Positions 36,784 through 46,905 of a DNA stretch of 64,000 bases are shown in pieces (within the stretch, counting starts at the first letter, position 1; the number at the start of each line of letters is the position of its first letter). The notes below the pieces were generated by a model. It saw nothing but the letters and a program-made list of their open reading frames with translations. It was not told where the DNA came from and did no database searches. Location: assembly GCF_010122465.1 (NCBI RefSeq), contig NZ_WLZY01000005.1:458473-522472 (forward strand), written 5' to 3'. The stretch comes from Phytoactinopolyspora mesophila (GTDB lineage Bacteria > Actinomycetota > Actinomycetes > Jiangellales > Jiangellaceae). Position numbers and translations under genes: made by a program.

Positions 36784-37305
36784 TCAGTTGATAGTCAGGA
36801 CGGCTTCTTCGGAGACAAGGGAGTCGTCGTTGATGCCAACCATCCGGAAGCTGTTCTCGCCGCTTCTGCTCGATTGAATGGTGCCGCTGAACTCGCCGTC
36901 GGCGTTGGTCTCACGTGGCGACACCGGGAAGTCTTCCCAAGGGCCGCCGTCAACACTGCGCTGCAGTTGCAGCCGCACGCCGGCTTCACCGGACTCGATC
37001 CGGCCGGAGTAGCTGATCTCCTCGTTGGCGGAAGCCGAGGTCTGTGCGAGGGAGAACGACACGCCGCCGGAGTCTGCCGGTGGGTCGTCGTCGTTGTTGT
37101 TCTCTTCGTCACCTTCGGTGTCGGTGTCAGTCTCGTCGTTGGGTTCGTCGCCGTTGTCGGTTGCCGAAGCAACGGGGGTGTTGGCGGTGTCGTCATCGCC
37201 CGATTGCGTGCCAAGGTACGCGCCGCCGGCAAAACCGACGATCGCGGCCAAAATGAGGAAGGCGGCTAGTGTGCCGCCAGATGCGCGTCTGGACACTCTG
37301 CACAT
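36784..37305 (-). CDS. Membrane-anchored protein with acidic linker and Ig-like domain
   Basis: This 173-residue protein has a membrane helix at about 12-31 (LAAFLILAAIVGFAGGAYLG), a 45-residue Asp/Glu/Asn-rich linker, and a C-terminal beta domain (about 80-173). The beta domain has a pattern typical of bacterial Ig-like folds (GVRLQLQRSVDGGPWEDF). It is probably anchored by its N-terminus and displayed outside. I do not recognise a specific family. The start could be the ATG at 37305 or the GTG three codons on. It is transcribed alone, downstream of and in the same direction as the Lrp regulator gene. Confidence 0.7.
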   Translation of the reverse strand: MCRVSRRASGGTLAAFLILAAIVGFAGGAYLGTQSGDDDTANTPVASATDNGDEPNDETDTDTEGDEENNNDDDPPADSGGVSFSLAQTSASANEEISYSGRIESGEAGVRLQLQRSVDGGPWEDFPVSPRETNADGEFSGTIQSSRSGENSFRMVGINDDSLVSEEAVLTIN

Positions 37306-37356
37306 TCAACCCTGGTGGGGCGGGTGGTTGGCAAGTGGGGTCCGTACTGCGGATGG

Positions 37357-37845
37357 TCAGATGGCATCACCTCGGCTGTGGCCAGGTGCCTCGGCCGCCC
37401 TGACGAGCGGGAGAATCCGCGGAGCGACGACGGTGGCCAGGGCGATGACGGTGGATATCCGGACAATGTCGGCGTCACCCACGAGATCGTCGATGACCCG
37501 CTGAAGGTCGTCGTTGTCCCTGGCCACGATCCTGCAGTACAGGTCGCCCTGGCCGGTGATGGTGTGTACTTCGAGTACTTCTGGGATCCGCTCGAGGTGT
37601 GCCGCGACCGAGCTGCGCGCGCCCTGGCGGATGTCCAGGAAGGCGAAAGCCGTGACACGGTAGCCGAGCGCACCGGGATTGATGGACGGCGAGAACGATT
37701 CGATGACACCGGCGGCGGCCAGTTTTTCCAAGCGTGACTGCACGGTGGCGCGGGCCACCCCGATCCGGCGCGAGGCCTCGAGCACGCCGATGCGCGGTTG
37801 TGCCGCGAACAGTTCGATGATCTTGACGTCGAGCGAGTCGATCAC
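37357..37845 (-). CDS. Lrp/AsnC-family regulator divergent from hpd
   Basis: The 162-residue regulator has an N-terminal winged helix (DSLDVKIIELFAAQPRIGVLEASRRIGVARATVQSRLEKL) and a RAM ligand-binding domain (VTGQGDLYCRIVARD-like, here ITGQGDLYCRIVARD). GGAGGA lies ahead of the GTG at 37845, so I use that rather than the open frame to 37920. It is divergent from 4-hydroxyphenylpyruvate dioxygenase. Control of tyrosine breakdown in response to an aromatic acid is a reasonable inference. The gap between them has the dyad ATACAAAGTAT at 37915-37925. Confidence 0.88.
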   Translation of the reverse strand: MIDSLDVKIIELFAAQPRIGVLEASRRIGVARATVQSRLEKLAAAGVIESFSPSINPGALGYRVTAFAFLDIRQGARSSVAAHLERIPEVLEVHTITGQGDLYCRIVARDNDDLQRVIDDLVGDADIVRISTVIALATVVAPRILPLVRAAEAPGHSRGDAI

Positions 37846-37914
37846 GATTCCTCCACGAGATGCCACAGACGCGCGGTTCCGGTCCGAACTCGATCTGTAA
37901 GAAGGCGGCGGACT

Positions 37915-37925
37915 ATACAAAGTAT
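37915..37925. promoter_or_regulatory. Dyad ATACaaaGTAT in the Lrp/hpd gap
   Basis: A short palindrome in an AT-rich patch (37900-37980) between the two divergent genes. It is a candidate Lrp-type binding site; a single copy is weak evidence. Confidence 0.35.
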
Positions 37926-38025
37926 CAAGGTATGCAGCCTATCCGCTGTTCATAATGTGCATGCTGATCAGTGGTCATAGAGACAGTTGCGTACTCGGGG
38001 CGTCTCGCGGCACAGTCCGCGGTAA

Positions 38026-39965
<1,940 letters not shown>

Positions 39966-39982
39966 GCATCGGCGAAATCGGC

Positions 39983-39988
39983 TATCAT
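39983..39988 (+). promoter_or_regulatory. Possible -10 box for a leaderless ArsR transcript
   Basis: TATCAT ends 6 bases before the ATG at 39995, and no Shine-Dalgarno is present. This spacing fits leaderless transcription. The overlapping repeat ATCGGCGAAATCGGCTATCATCGG region could be the ArsR operator. Confidence 0.4.
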
Positions 39989-39994
39989 CGGCCT

Positions 39995-40498
39995 ATGGCG
40001 ATGAATCGAACACTCGTCGACGGCGGCGCGGCCAAGGCCAATGACCAGGCTGCGGTCCTGCTATTTCACAGCCTCGCCGATCCGGTACGGCTGTCGATCA
40101 TCCGGCTGCTGGCCGACGGTGAACGGCGCGTCGTCGATCTGACCCGGGAGCTCGGCTTGGCGCAGTCGACTGTCTCGGGCCACCTTGCGTGTCTGCGATC
40201 CGCCGGCTTGATCGACGCACATCCGCATGGGCGCTCGACGTTCTACGAGCTGGCCAAGCCCCAGCTCTGGCCGCTGCTGTCGGCCGCCGAACAGTTGCTG
40301 AACAGCAACGGCTCTGCCGTGACGCTCTGCCCGGAGCATCGTCGTTCCGAACTGGCCGGCGTCTGCGGCGCCGTGCGGGGATGCGTCCTCCATGGCGCTG
40401 AGCCGGAGTCTGCGGTACACGACCAACACGATCACACCGGGGCGTACCTACCAGGTGCTGCTCACCAGGCACCCTCCAAGCGTCCAGGACGGCACTGA
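39995..40498 (+). CDS. ArsR/SmtB-family metal-responsive repressor
   Basis: This 167-residue winged-helix regulator has FHSLADPVRLSIIRLLADGERRVVDLTRELGLAQSTVSGHLACLRSAGLI as its DNA-binding core. The ELCVCDL metal motif of ArsR/CadC is missing. Instead the C-terminus is rich in Cys and His (TLCPEHRRSELAGVCGAVRGCVLHG and a later HDQHDH), a likely metal-sensing tail. It shares the TGATG overlap with a cation efflux gene, so it should derepress that gene when zinc or a similar ion is high. Start at 39995, with a second ATG two codons on. Confidence 0.88.
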   Translation: MAMNRTLVDGGAAKANDQAAVLLFHSLADPVRLSIIRLLADGERRVVDLTRELGLAQSTVSGHLACLRSAGLIDAHPHGRSTFYELAKPQLWPLLSAAEQLLNSNGSAVTLCPEHRRSELAGVCGAVRGCVLHGAEPESAVHDQHDHTGAYLPGAAHQAPSKRPGRH

Positions 40499-41424
40499 TG
40501 GGCTTCGGGCACGGGCACGGCGCTCCTGCCTCCGGTACGGCGGCGTATGCCTACCGCCGGCGGATGGCCGTCGTTCTCGGCATCATCGTCTCGATCACTC
40601 TGGTCCAGGCGGTGGGCGCGTGGCTCTCCGGCTCCATGGCGTTGCTGGCCGACGCCGCGCACAGTCTGACCGATGGCACCGGCGTCGCGGTCGCGCTGCT
40701 GGCCACGCTCATCGCCGCCCGCCCGGCCAATGCCAAGCGCACCTTTGGGCTGCAACGGGTCGAGATCCTCGCGGCTATGACCAACGCGCTCATCGTCGGT
40801 GTGGTGGCCGTCTTGGTCATGATCGGTGGTGTGCGGCGGCTGCTCGAGCCGAGCGAGATCGACAGCGGCTTCATGCTGGCGGCGGCCGTCGTCGGCCTGG
40901 CCGGCAATCTCGTGTCGCTGTTGATCTTGCGCAGGGGGCAGAAGGAGAGCCTCAATGTCCGCGGCGCCTATCTCGAGGTGCTCGGGGACATGCTCGGCTC
41001 GGTCGCGGTGGTGGCGGCAGCGCTGGTGATCATCGCCACCGGCTTCCTGCGCGCCGATGCCATTGCGTCGATTCTCATCGGTGTGATGATCCTGCCTCGG
41101 GCTTGGCTTCTGCTGCGTGATGTCCTCAATGTCTTGCTGGAAGCGACGCCGAAGGGTGTCGATCTCGACGAGGTGCGCCAGCACATGCTAGATGTGCCCG
41201 GCATCGTGGATGTCCATGACTTGCATGCCTGGACCATCACCAGCGGTGTTCCGGTCCTCTCCGCCCATGTGGTGGTCGATGAACTACAGCTCGCCGAATG
41301 CGGCAGCGAGTCGATACTCGATGGCCTGCACGATTGCCTGGCCGGCCATTTCGACATCGAGCACAGCACATTCCAGATCGAGCCACGCGGGCACGCCGAC
41401 CACGAGTATGCCCAGCACGAGTGA
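40498..41424 (+). CDS. Cation diffusion facilitator (Zn/Co/Cd efflux, CzcD/ZitB-like)
   Basis: This 308-residue membrane exporter has six helices (about residues 22-205) and a cytoplasmic C-terminal domain. The transport site on helix 2 is AHSLTD (His, Asp) and on helix 5 EVLGD, where the usual His is Glu. The N-terminus (GFGHGHG) and C-terminus (GHADHEYAQHE) are His-rich. It exports divalent metal in exchange for protons. It is translationally coupled to the ArsR repressor gene. The metal cannot be fixed from sequence; zinc is most likely. Confidence 0.92.
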   Translation: MGFGHGHGAPASGTAAYAYRRRMAVVLGIIVSITLVQAVGAWLSGSMALLADAAHSLTDGTGVAVALLATLIAARPANAKRTFGLQRVEILAAMTNALIVGVVAVLVMIGGVRRLLEPSEIDSGFMLAAAVVGLAGNLVSLLILRRGQKESLNVRGAYLEVLGDMLGSVAVVAAALVIIATGFLRADAIASILIGVMILPRAWLLLRDVLNVLLEATPKGVDLDEVRQHMLDVPGIVDVHDLHAWTITSGVPVLSAHVVVDELQLAECGSESILDGLHDCLAGHFDIEHSTFQIEPRGHADHEYAQHE

Positions 41425-41473
41425 TCGAGACACCCGGATGCCGGCCGCCCGCGAAGCCAGGGCACCGCATGGT

Positions 41474-42688
41474 TCAACTGGAGGGGTGAACGGTTCCGGT
41501 TACCTCGCCGAACTCGATCTGGGCTCCGTCCGGTCCAGGTGCAGTAGCCCGGATGGTCACGGTGTCACCGTCTTCGAGGAAGGAACGCGAGCTGCCGTCG
41601 TCCAGGCTCACCGGTTCGGAACCGTTCCAGCTCAGTTCGAGGAACGAACCGCGTTGATCACGCTCGTACCCGCTGACTGTTCCCGACGCGTACAAGTCGC
41701 CGGTGCGGATAGCCGCGCCGTTGGTGGTGAGATGGGCGAGCTGCTGCGCCGGCGTCCAGTACATCTCCCTGAACGGGGGGCGGGACACCACAGTGCCGTT
41801 CCATTCGATCTCGAGGCGCAGGTCGAGGCCCCACGCCTGGGCGTCGGCCAAGTGGGTGGCCGGCTGCGGGTCGCGAGCGGGCGGGTCGACGCGCGCGTGT
41901 TGCAGGGCAGCCAGGGGCACTACCCAGGGTGCGATCGACGTCGCGAAAGACTTGCCCAGGAAAGGTCCGAGCGGCACGTACTCGAACGCCTGGATATCCC
42001 TTGCCGACCAGTCGTTGACCAGCATCACGCCGAAGACGTGGTCTTCGAATTCGTCGATCGGAACCGGTTGGCCCAGTGCGGACGGGGTGCCGACGACGAA
42101 CCCTACTTCAGCCTCGATGTCCAGACGCAACGACGGGCCGTACCCGATGTCTTCGCCCACCCGCCGCAGGCCCGACGGGCGGATGATGCCGGTACCGGAC
42201 GGGACGACGGTGCCAGAGCGTCCGTGGTAGCCGATGGGGAGGTGCTTCCAGGCGGCCGGCAACGACGGTGAGTCCGGTCTGAAGATCTTGCCGACGTTCT
42301 CCGCGTGGGCTTGCGACGAGTAGAAGTCGACGTAGTCGGCGACCTCGAAAGGCATGTGCAGACGTGCCTCATCCGCACGTATCAGATGGGGCTCGACGAT
42401 CTCGCGGCCCGACTCGCCGTTGACGAGTTCGACAAGCCAGCCACGCACGGCGTCCCATGCTCCCCGCCCGAGCGCCATGAACGGGTTCAGGCTGCCCCGG
42501 TTGAAGACGTGGCCGCCTTCCAGGCCTTCCACGGCGGCGAGCGGAGCCAGATCGATGATGTAGTGGCCGATCGCCACCCCCACCCGGGGATCTTCGCCCT
42601 CTGTGGAGAAGACGCCGTACGGAAGCGTGTGGACGCCGAACGGCGCATCGTCGGGAAGATCCAGCCAGCTGTGTCGCACGTCGGTCAT
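41474..42688 (-). CDS. fahA: Fumarylacetoacetase
   Basis: This 404-residue hydrolase (EC 3.7.1.2) carries out the last step of tyrosine breakdown, giving fumarate and acetoacetate. The N-terminal SH3-like domain (PYGVFSTEGEDPRVGVAIG) is followed by the FAH core. Metal and active-site segments are DFYSSQAHAENVGKIFRP, LDIEAEVGFVVG and NDWSARDIQAFEYVPLGPFLGKSF. It is a single gene converging on the CDF exporter gene across 49 bases. It belongs functionally with hpd although the two are not in one operon here. Confidence 0.95.
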   Translation of the reverse strand: MTDVRHSWLDLPDDAPFGVHTLPYGVFSTEGEDPRVGVAIGHYIIDLAPLAAVEGLEGGHVFNRGSLNPFMALGRGAWDAVRGWLVELVNGESGREIVEPHLIRADEARLHMPFEVADYVDFYSSQAHAENVGKIFRPDSPSLPAAWKHLPIGYHGRSGTVVPSGTGIIRPSGLRRVGEDIGYGPSLRLDIEAEVGFVVGTPSALGQPVPIDEFEDHVFGVMLVNDWSARDIQAFEYVPLGPFLGKSFATSIAPWVVPLAALQHARVDPPARDPQPATHLADAQAWGLDLRLEIEWNGTVVSRPPFREMYWTPAQQLAHLTTNGAAIRTGDLYASGTVSGYERDQRGSFLELSWNGSEPVSLDDGSSRSFLEDGDTVTIRATAPGPDGAQIEFGEVTGTVHPSS

Positions 42689-42873
42689 GGGCAGACGTTA
42701 TCTGACCGGCCTCCGCGCCAGCGCGGGCCGGTGGCCCATATATACCGCTCGTGTAGCGACGGCGGACATGATTGCGGTTTTGATCCGGAAGGACAGCTCG
42801 CCGGCATCGGATGATCTTGACATGCCATGGACCGCTGTCTTCAAAGAAGTCGATGATCACGATAGGAATTCGC

Positions 42874-43764
42874 GTGCGTAATGTCATAGCTTTGGCTACG
42901 GCTGCACTCCTCCTGATTCTGACCGCTTGCGGCAGTGACGATGCGTTGGCGATCGACATCGAGGATTGCGAAGGGCCACCTCAGGTGACGGTCAACGACT
43001 CTGGTGCGGAGCCACGCGAGTTGATGGAGCTGTCGCCTACCGCGGGACACAGCGCGGGCCTCGACGTGGCAATCACCACAGGTGTTTCGGCGCGCCGTGA
43101 TGGTGAGGACGTGCCTCTCGAGGCCCCGCCGACGATGCGCTTCGGCATTGAGCTCGTGATCGAGAACGTCACCGACGACGAGATCGAGATGTCGTTCGTG
43201 TATGACGACGCCGAGCTTGGGGGCGACTTGCCGATGGACGACATGCTGGAGTCGATCACTGGAACGTCCGGCTTTATCACCACGACCCGTAGCGGCGCGT
43301 TCGTCGACGGTGGATTCATGACCGAGGAGATGGATCCGTTGCTGGTGAGCATGGTGGAGCAGCTTGATCAGCAGATGGTGGATATGACTGTGCCGTTTCC
43401 CGAGGAACCGGTGGGTGTCGGCGCGGAATGGCAGGTGGTCAGCTCGGTCGACGGCGGCGGCGTCACCTTCTGCAACAAGGCCTCGTACGTTCTCACTGAC
43501 TTCGACGGTGACGCGTACCAGCTGGACACCGAAATCACCCAGCAGGCGATCCCGACCACCCAAGGCAGCGACACAGGCATCGATGTGGTCGGCGGATCCG
43601 GCTCCTTCACCGGACAAAGCGCCGGAACCCTGAGCCTTCCGATCGCCGTCTCGGGAACCAGCAACGGCACTACCTCGGTTGAGATGAAGCTCGGGTACGA
43701 CGAGACCGAGACAACCCACGAATACGAGACCGCGGTTGAAATGGAGATCGCCCCCCGGAGCTGA
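42874..43764 (+). CDS. Secreted lipoprotein of unknown function
   Basis: This 296-residue lipoprotein has a clean signal (RNVIALATAALLLILTAC, lipobox LTAC, Cys 19) followed by an all-beta domain rich in Asp, Glu, Thr and Gly. One further Cys pair is likely (EDCEGPP near the start and TFCNKAS in the middle). I select the GTG at 42874 because AGGA lies 6 bases ahead and the signal peptide is then of normal length; ATG at 42853 is possible. The pattern resembles secreted DUF6263-like lipoproteins of actinomycetes, but I am not certain. It converges on the SARP gene. Confidence 0.75.
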   Translation: MRNVIALATAALLLILTACGSDDALAIDIEDCEGPPQVTVNDSGAEPRELMELSPTAGHSAGLDVAITTGVSARRDGEDVPLEAPPTMRFGIELVIENVTDDEIEMSFVYDDAELGGDLPMDDMLESITGTSGFITTTRSGAFVDGGFMTEEMDPLLVSMVEQLDQQMVDMTVPFPEEPVGVGAEWQVVSSVDGGGVTFCNKASYVLTDFDGDAYQLDTEITQQAIPTTQGSDTGIDVVGGSGSFTGQSAGTLSLPIAVSGTSNGTTSVEMKLGYDETETTHEYETAVEMEIAPRS

Positions 43765-43847
43765 TGTCGGCGCGATGCTCAGCACCCCTGGCGGGCACGC
43801 TGGGCACTGGCGATGTGTTCGCCCCAGCCGGGTGAGGACGGGTAGCG

Positions 43848-46664
43848 TCAGGGCCGGCCGCGGCGGAATGCCTCTGGAGCCGAAGGAACCAGCGATCGCA
43901 TGAGCTCGTCAGCTTCTTCGAAGCTCAACCTTCGGGTGTCGCACAGCAGATCCAGGGAGTGCCTCCAGACGTCCCGTGCCGCCCAGGGGCGGTGGAGATC
44001 ATGAAGGAGCTCTCCGCGCAGCCAGAGCGCCATGGACTCGTCGAAGCTGATACCACCGGCGTGGAAGATGCCGATCGCCGCGTCGACGTGTTCGAGGGCA
44101 CGTTCCTGGGCGTTGCTGTCGCGTAACGCCTCGGCCAGCCTGAATCGCACGATCCCTTCGACGCTGCTGGCGTGCCCGACGCGAAGTGCCTGTTCGTGAA
44201 TGTCGATGGCTTCGTCGAGTTTGCCGGCGCGGTGATACGTGGTGCCGAGGTTCGTCAGCGTGAGCACCTCACCCGTGACATCGCCCAGATCACGGTGGAT
44301 CGCCAGGGCTTGCTCGTAGTAGCTGACGGCTTCGTCGAGGCGCTTGTCGTGACCGAAGTAGTAGCCGATCGCCATCAGGGCCTCGGCTTCGCCGCGCCGT
44401 TCTCCACAGCGGCGATAGGCATCCAAAGCTTCGAAGCCGTGATGGCGGGCTTCGTCGAACCGATCCAGCATGAAGAGACAGTCGCTGAGATCGTGGTGGA
44501 TCTGCGCGCTCCACAGGGAGTTCCCGACGGCCTGGGCCGCGGTAAGTGCGAGCTGATTGATCGAAATCAGGCCGAACTGATTGCCCTGGCCGCGGAAGGG
44601 GTGATACAGGGCAGCCGCCAGTCCGGCGAGGATGGCTGGTCCGTCGCCGGAGAGCAGAGCCGCGTGCTCGGCCGCGGCCGCGATATTGTCCTGTTCAGAT
44701 TGCACCCAACGGGCAGCGGCGCTGCCGTTCTCCAGCTCAACACCGCTGCTTCGCAGATCAGCTGTCGAGGGACCGGTGGCGGCCCGTCGCTCATGCGACG
44801 GGGCACTTGCCGGGGCTGCCCGGCGGGCGGTGACAAGGTACAGGTGCAGGACACGGCGGATAGCGGCCAACCGGTCTGGCTCGCTGATGGAACGGCTGGC
44901 TTGTTCGCGAGCGTACAGGCGGATGAGGTCATGCAGCGTCAGGCGGCCGGCGCCGGTGTCGGTGAGCAGTTGAGCCTCGATCAGGCGATCCACGTCCTGC
45001 CGCACCTGGGCGGTGGGCCGGTCGACGAGGGCAGCAGCGGTGTGCACAGTGAAATCCGGTAGGTCCATCAGCCCCAGGTGGTCCAGGAGTTCAGCCGTCG
45101 ATGGCGGTAGGGCCGTATACGTGACATCGCAGCTGGCGCGTACCGCCAGATCGTCGTAGGCGAGTTCGTCGAGCCTGCCCTGAGCATCGTCCAGCCGGCG
45201 CCGGAGGGACGCCAACGTCCAGTGTGGTTGTGACACGAGCCGGGATCCGGCGATCTGGACCGCCAGGGGTAGGTGTCCGCACAGCCGTGCGACTTCGTAG
45301 GCGATCTCCGGCTCCCGGTCTATCCGTTCAGCCCCGACCAGTCTGCTCAACAAGAGATAGGACTCATCCGGTGACAGCGTGCCTAGTGTGACGTGGTGGC
45401 CGGTCGTGATGTTGCTGAGCGCACGTCTACTGGTGACGATCACCGCCGACGGCGACGTCGGCCCGGGCAGCAACGGGCGGACTTGGGTGGCGTCATAAGC
45501 GTCGTCCAACATGATCAGGCAGGACCGGTCCAAGAGCGTCGAACGGAAGAGCGCGGCCGCCGCGTCGGTGCCGGTGGGAATCGCGCTTTCCTCCACGCCG
45601 AGCGCACGGAGAAACCTGTGTAGAACCGCGTGCGGCGGTAAGGGCTCAGCGCCGGGTGTCGCACCGCGGAGATGGGCATAAAGGTGACCGCCAGAGAACT
45701 GGTCCGCGACATGGTCGGCCAGTTTCCTGGCCAAAGCCGACTTCCCGATCCCGCCGGGACCGTTGATGGTCACCACGGGAGGCCCGGCAACGCCACCGTC
45801 GTCCGGCACCAGCCGTCGCGTGAGCGCCGCCAGTTGCTGGTCGCGTCCGGTGAACGACGGATGGGGCGCGGGTAGCTCGGCAGGCACGGCTCGGGTCCGG
45901 GCGGCACGTGCGTACGGTGGGTCGAGAGCAGGGTCTTCGGTCAGGATCGCTCGTTCTAGTTCACGCAGGTCGGCGCCTGGTTCCAGCCCCAGCTCGTCGA
46001 TGGCTTTGGCGCGGGCGTGGCGGAACTCTTCCAACGCCTCGGCAGCGCGGCCGCACCGGTAGAGGGCGGTCATCAACTGGCCGCGGAGGCGCTCACGTAG
46101 AGGATGGGTGGCGACGAGCTTTTTCAGCTCGGGGACCAGTTTGGGGTGCGCGCCGAGTCGCAGCTCGGCTTCGATGCGGTTCTCGAGGGCATTGGCGCGG
46201 AGTTCTTCCAGCCGAGCTGCCTCGGTGCGAATCGCGATGCTCTCGTCGAGATCGAGATAGGCGCGCTCGGCTCGCCAGAGCCGCAACGCTTCACGACACA
46301 GATCCGCCGCGCGTTGGGCATCGCCCGCGTCGAGTCTCTGCCTGCCTGCGTCGGCGATGTCTTCGAACAGCTGGTCGTCGGCCTCGTCAGGTCCGACGAC
46401 GAGCTGATAACTCGATCCGTACCGGACGATGCGCGACGAGCCGAGCGAGCGCCTGAGTTGATGAAGGTAGCCGTGGAGATTCGTGCGGGCAGACGACGGC
46501 GGCTCACCACTCCAGACGATGTCGAGCAGGTGCTCGGTAGAGACTCGAACATCGCGGTAGCACAGCAGCACACCGAGCACGAGCCGCTGCTTCGGCGACG
46601 AGATGGGTAGGGGGCGTCCAGAGCTATCCCGAACCTCCAGTTGGCCCAGCACGCCGAACCTCAT
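43848..46664 (-). CDS. AfsR/SARP-type regulator, copy 1 (winged helix, BTAD, NB-ARC, TPR)
   Basis: This 938-residue cytoplasmic regulator has an N-terminal OmpR-like DNA-binding domain (about 1-95, MRFGVLGQLEV) and a bacterial transcriptional activation domain (about 100-245). The NB-ARC ATPase has Walker A NGPGGIGKSALA and Walker B CLIMLDDA. A TPR array fills about 680-900 (YYEQALAIHRDLGDVTGEVLTLTNLGTTYHRAGKLDEAIDIHEQAL). ATG at 46664 follows GGGGG; the open frame upstream is not homologous. Heptamer repeats of SARP type lie 70-90 bases before the start. It flanks the LPXTG metalloprotease with a second SARP on the other side. Confidence 0.92.
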   Translation of the reverse strand: MRFGVLGQLEVRDSSGRPLPISSPKQRLVLGVLLCYRDVRVSTEHLLDIVWSGEPPSSARTNLHGYLHQLRRSLGSSRIVRYGSSYQLVVGPDEADDQLFEDIADAGRQRLDAGDAQRAADLCREALRLWRAERAYLDLDESIAIRTEAARLEELRANALENRIEAELRLGAHPKLVPELKKLVATHPLRERLRGQLMTALYRCGRAAEALEEFRHARAKAIDELGLEPGADLRELERAILTEDPALDPPYARAARTRAVPAELPAPHPSFTGRDQQLAALTRRLVPDDGGVAGPPVVTINGPGGIGKSALARKLADHVADQFSGGHLYAHLRGATPGAEPLPPHAVLHRFLRALGVEESAIPTGTDAAAALFRSTLLDRSCLIMLDDAYDATQVRPLLPGPTSPSAVIVTSRRALSNITTGHHVTLGTLSPDESYLLLSRLVGAERIDREPEIAYEVARLCGHLPLAVQIAGSRLVSQPHWTLASLRRRLDDAQGRLDELAYDDLAVRASCDVTYTALPPSTAELLDHLGLMDLPDFTVHTAAALVDRPTAQVRQDVDRLIEAQLLTDTGAGRLTLHDLIRLYAREQASRSISEPDRLAAIRRVLHLYLVTARRAAPASAPSHERRAATGPSTADLRSSGVELENGSAAARWVQSEQDNIAAAAEHAALLSGDGPAILAGLAAALYHPFRGQGNQFGLISINQLALTAAQAVGNSLWSAQIHHDLSDCLFMLDRFDEARHHGFEALDAYRRCGERRGEAEALMAIGYYFGHDKRLDEAVSYYEQALAIHRDLGDVTGEVLTLTNLGTTYHRAGKLDEAIDIHEQALRVGHASSVEGIVRFRLAEALRDSNAQERALEHVDAAIGIFHAGGISFDESMALWLRGELLHDLHRPWAARDVWRHSLDLLCDTRRLSFEEADELMRSLVPSAPEAFRRGRP

Positions 46665-46696
46665 CGACCCCCCATACGTCCTGATGCGAACCCGAA

Positions 46697-46754
46697 TGTA
46701 CCGGGTGTATTCCGGTGCCGGTGAACCAGCGTGTGAAATATACCCCCGGTATAT
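46697..46754 (-). promoter_or_regulatory. SARP-type heptamer repeats before SARP copy 1
   Basis: Minus strand ATATACC-GGGG-GTATATT (46737-46754) followed by a weaker pair near 46697-46712. The 11-base period matches the direct repeats SARP proteins bind, although the second heptamer here deviates and the whole is also partly palindromic. Confidence 0.45.
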
Positions 46755-46820
46755 GGGCACGGTGGACGGGAACTCGGGTCGCTGCGGGAGATGGCCGCGC
46801 CAGGCTTGCGATCTGGAAAG

Positions 46821-46866
46821 AGCCGGGGGTGTGACAGACGGCGTTGCGTCTGCCACACCCCCGGCT
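46821..46866 (-). terminator. Strong hairpin downstream of the LPXTG metalloprotease
   Basis: The arm AGCCGGGGGTGTGACAGACG (46821-46840) pairs with 46847-46866 with one mismatch and a 6-base loop. It lies 40 bases after the protease stop, in the SARP copy 1 upstream region. Confidence 0.75.
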
Positions 46867-46905
46867 CCGGTTACGGGTGTGTTGCCCGTGGTTTACCTCG
46901 TCGGG

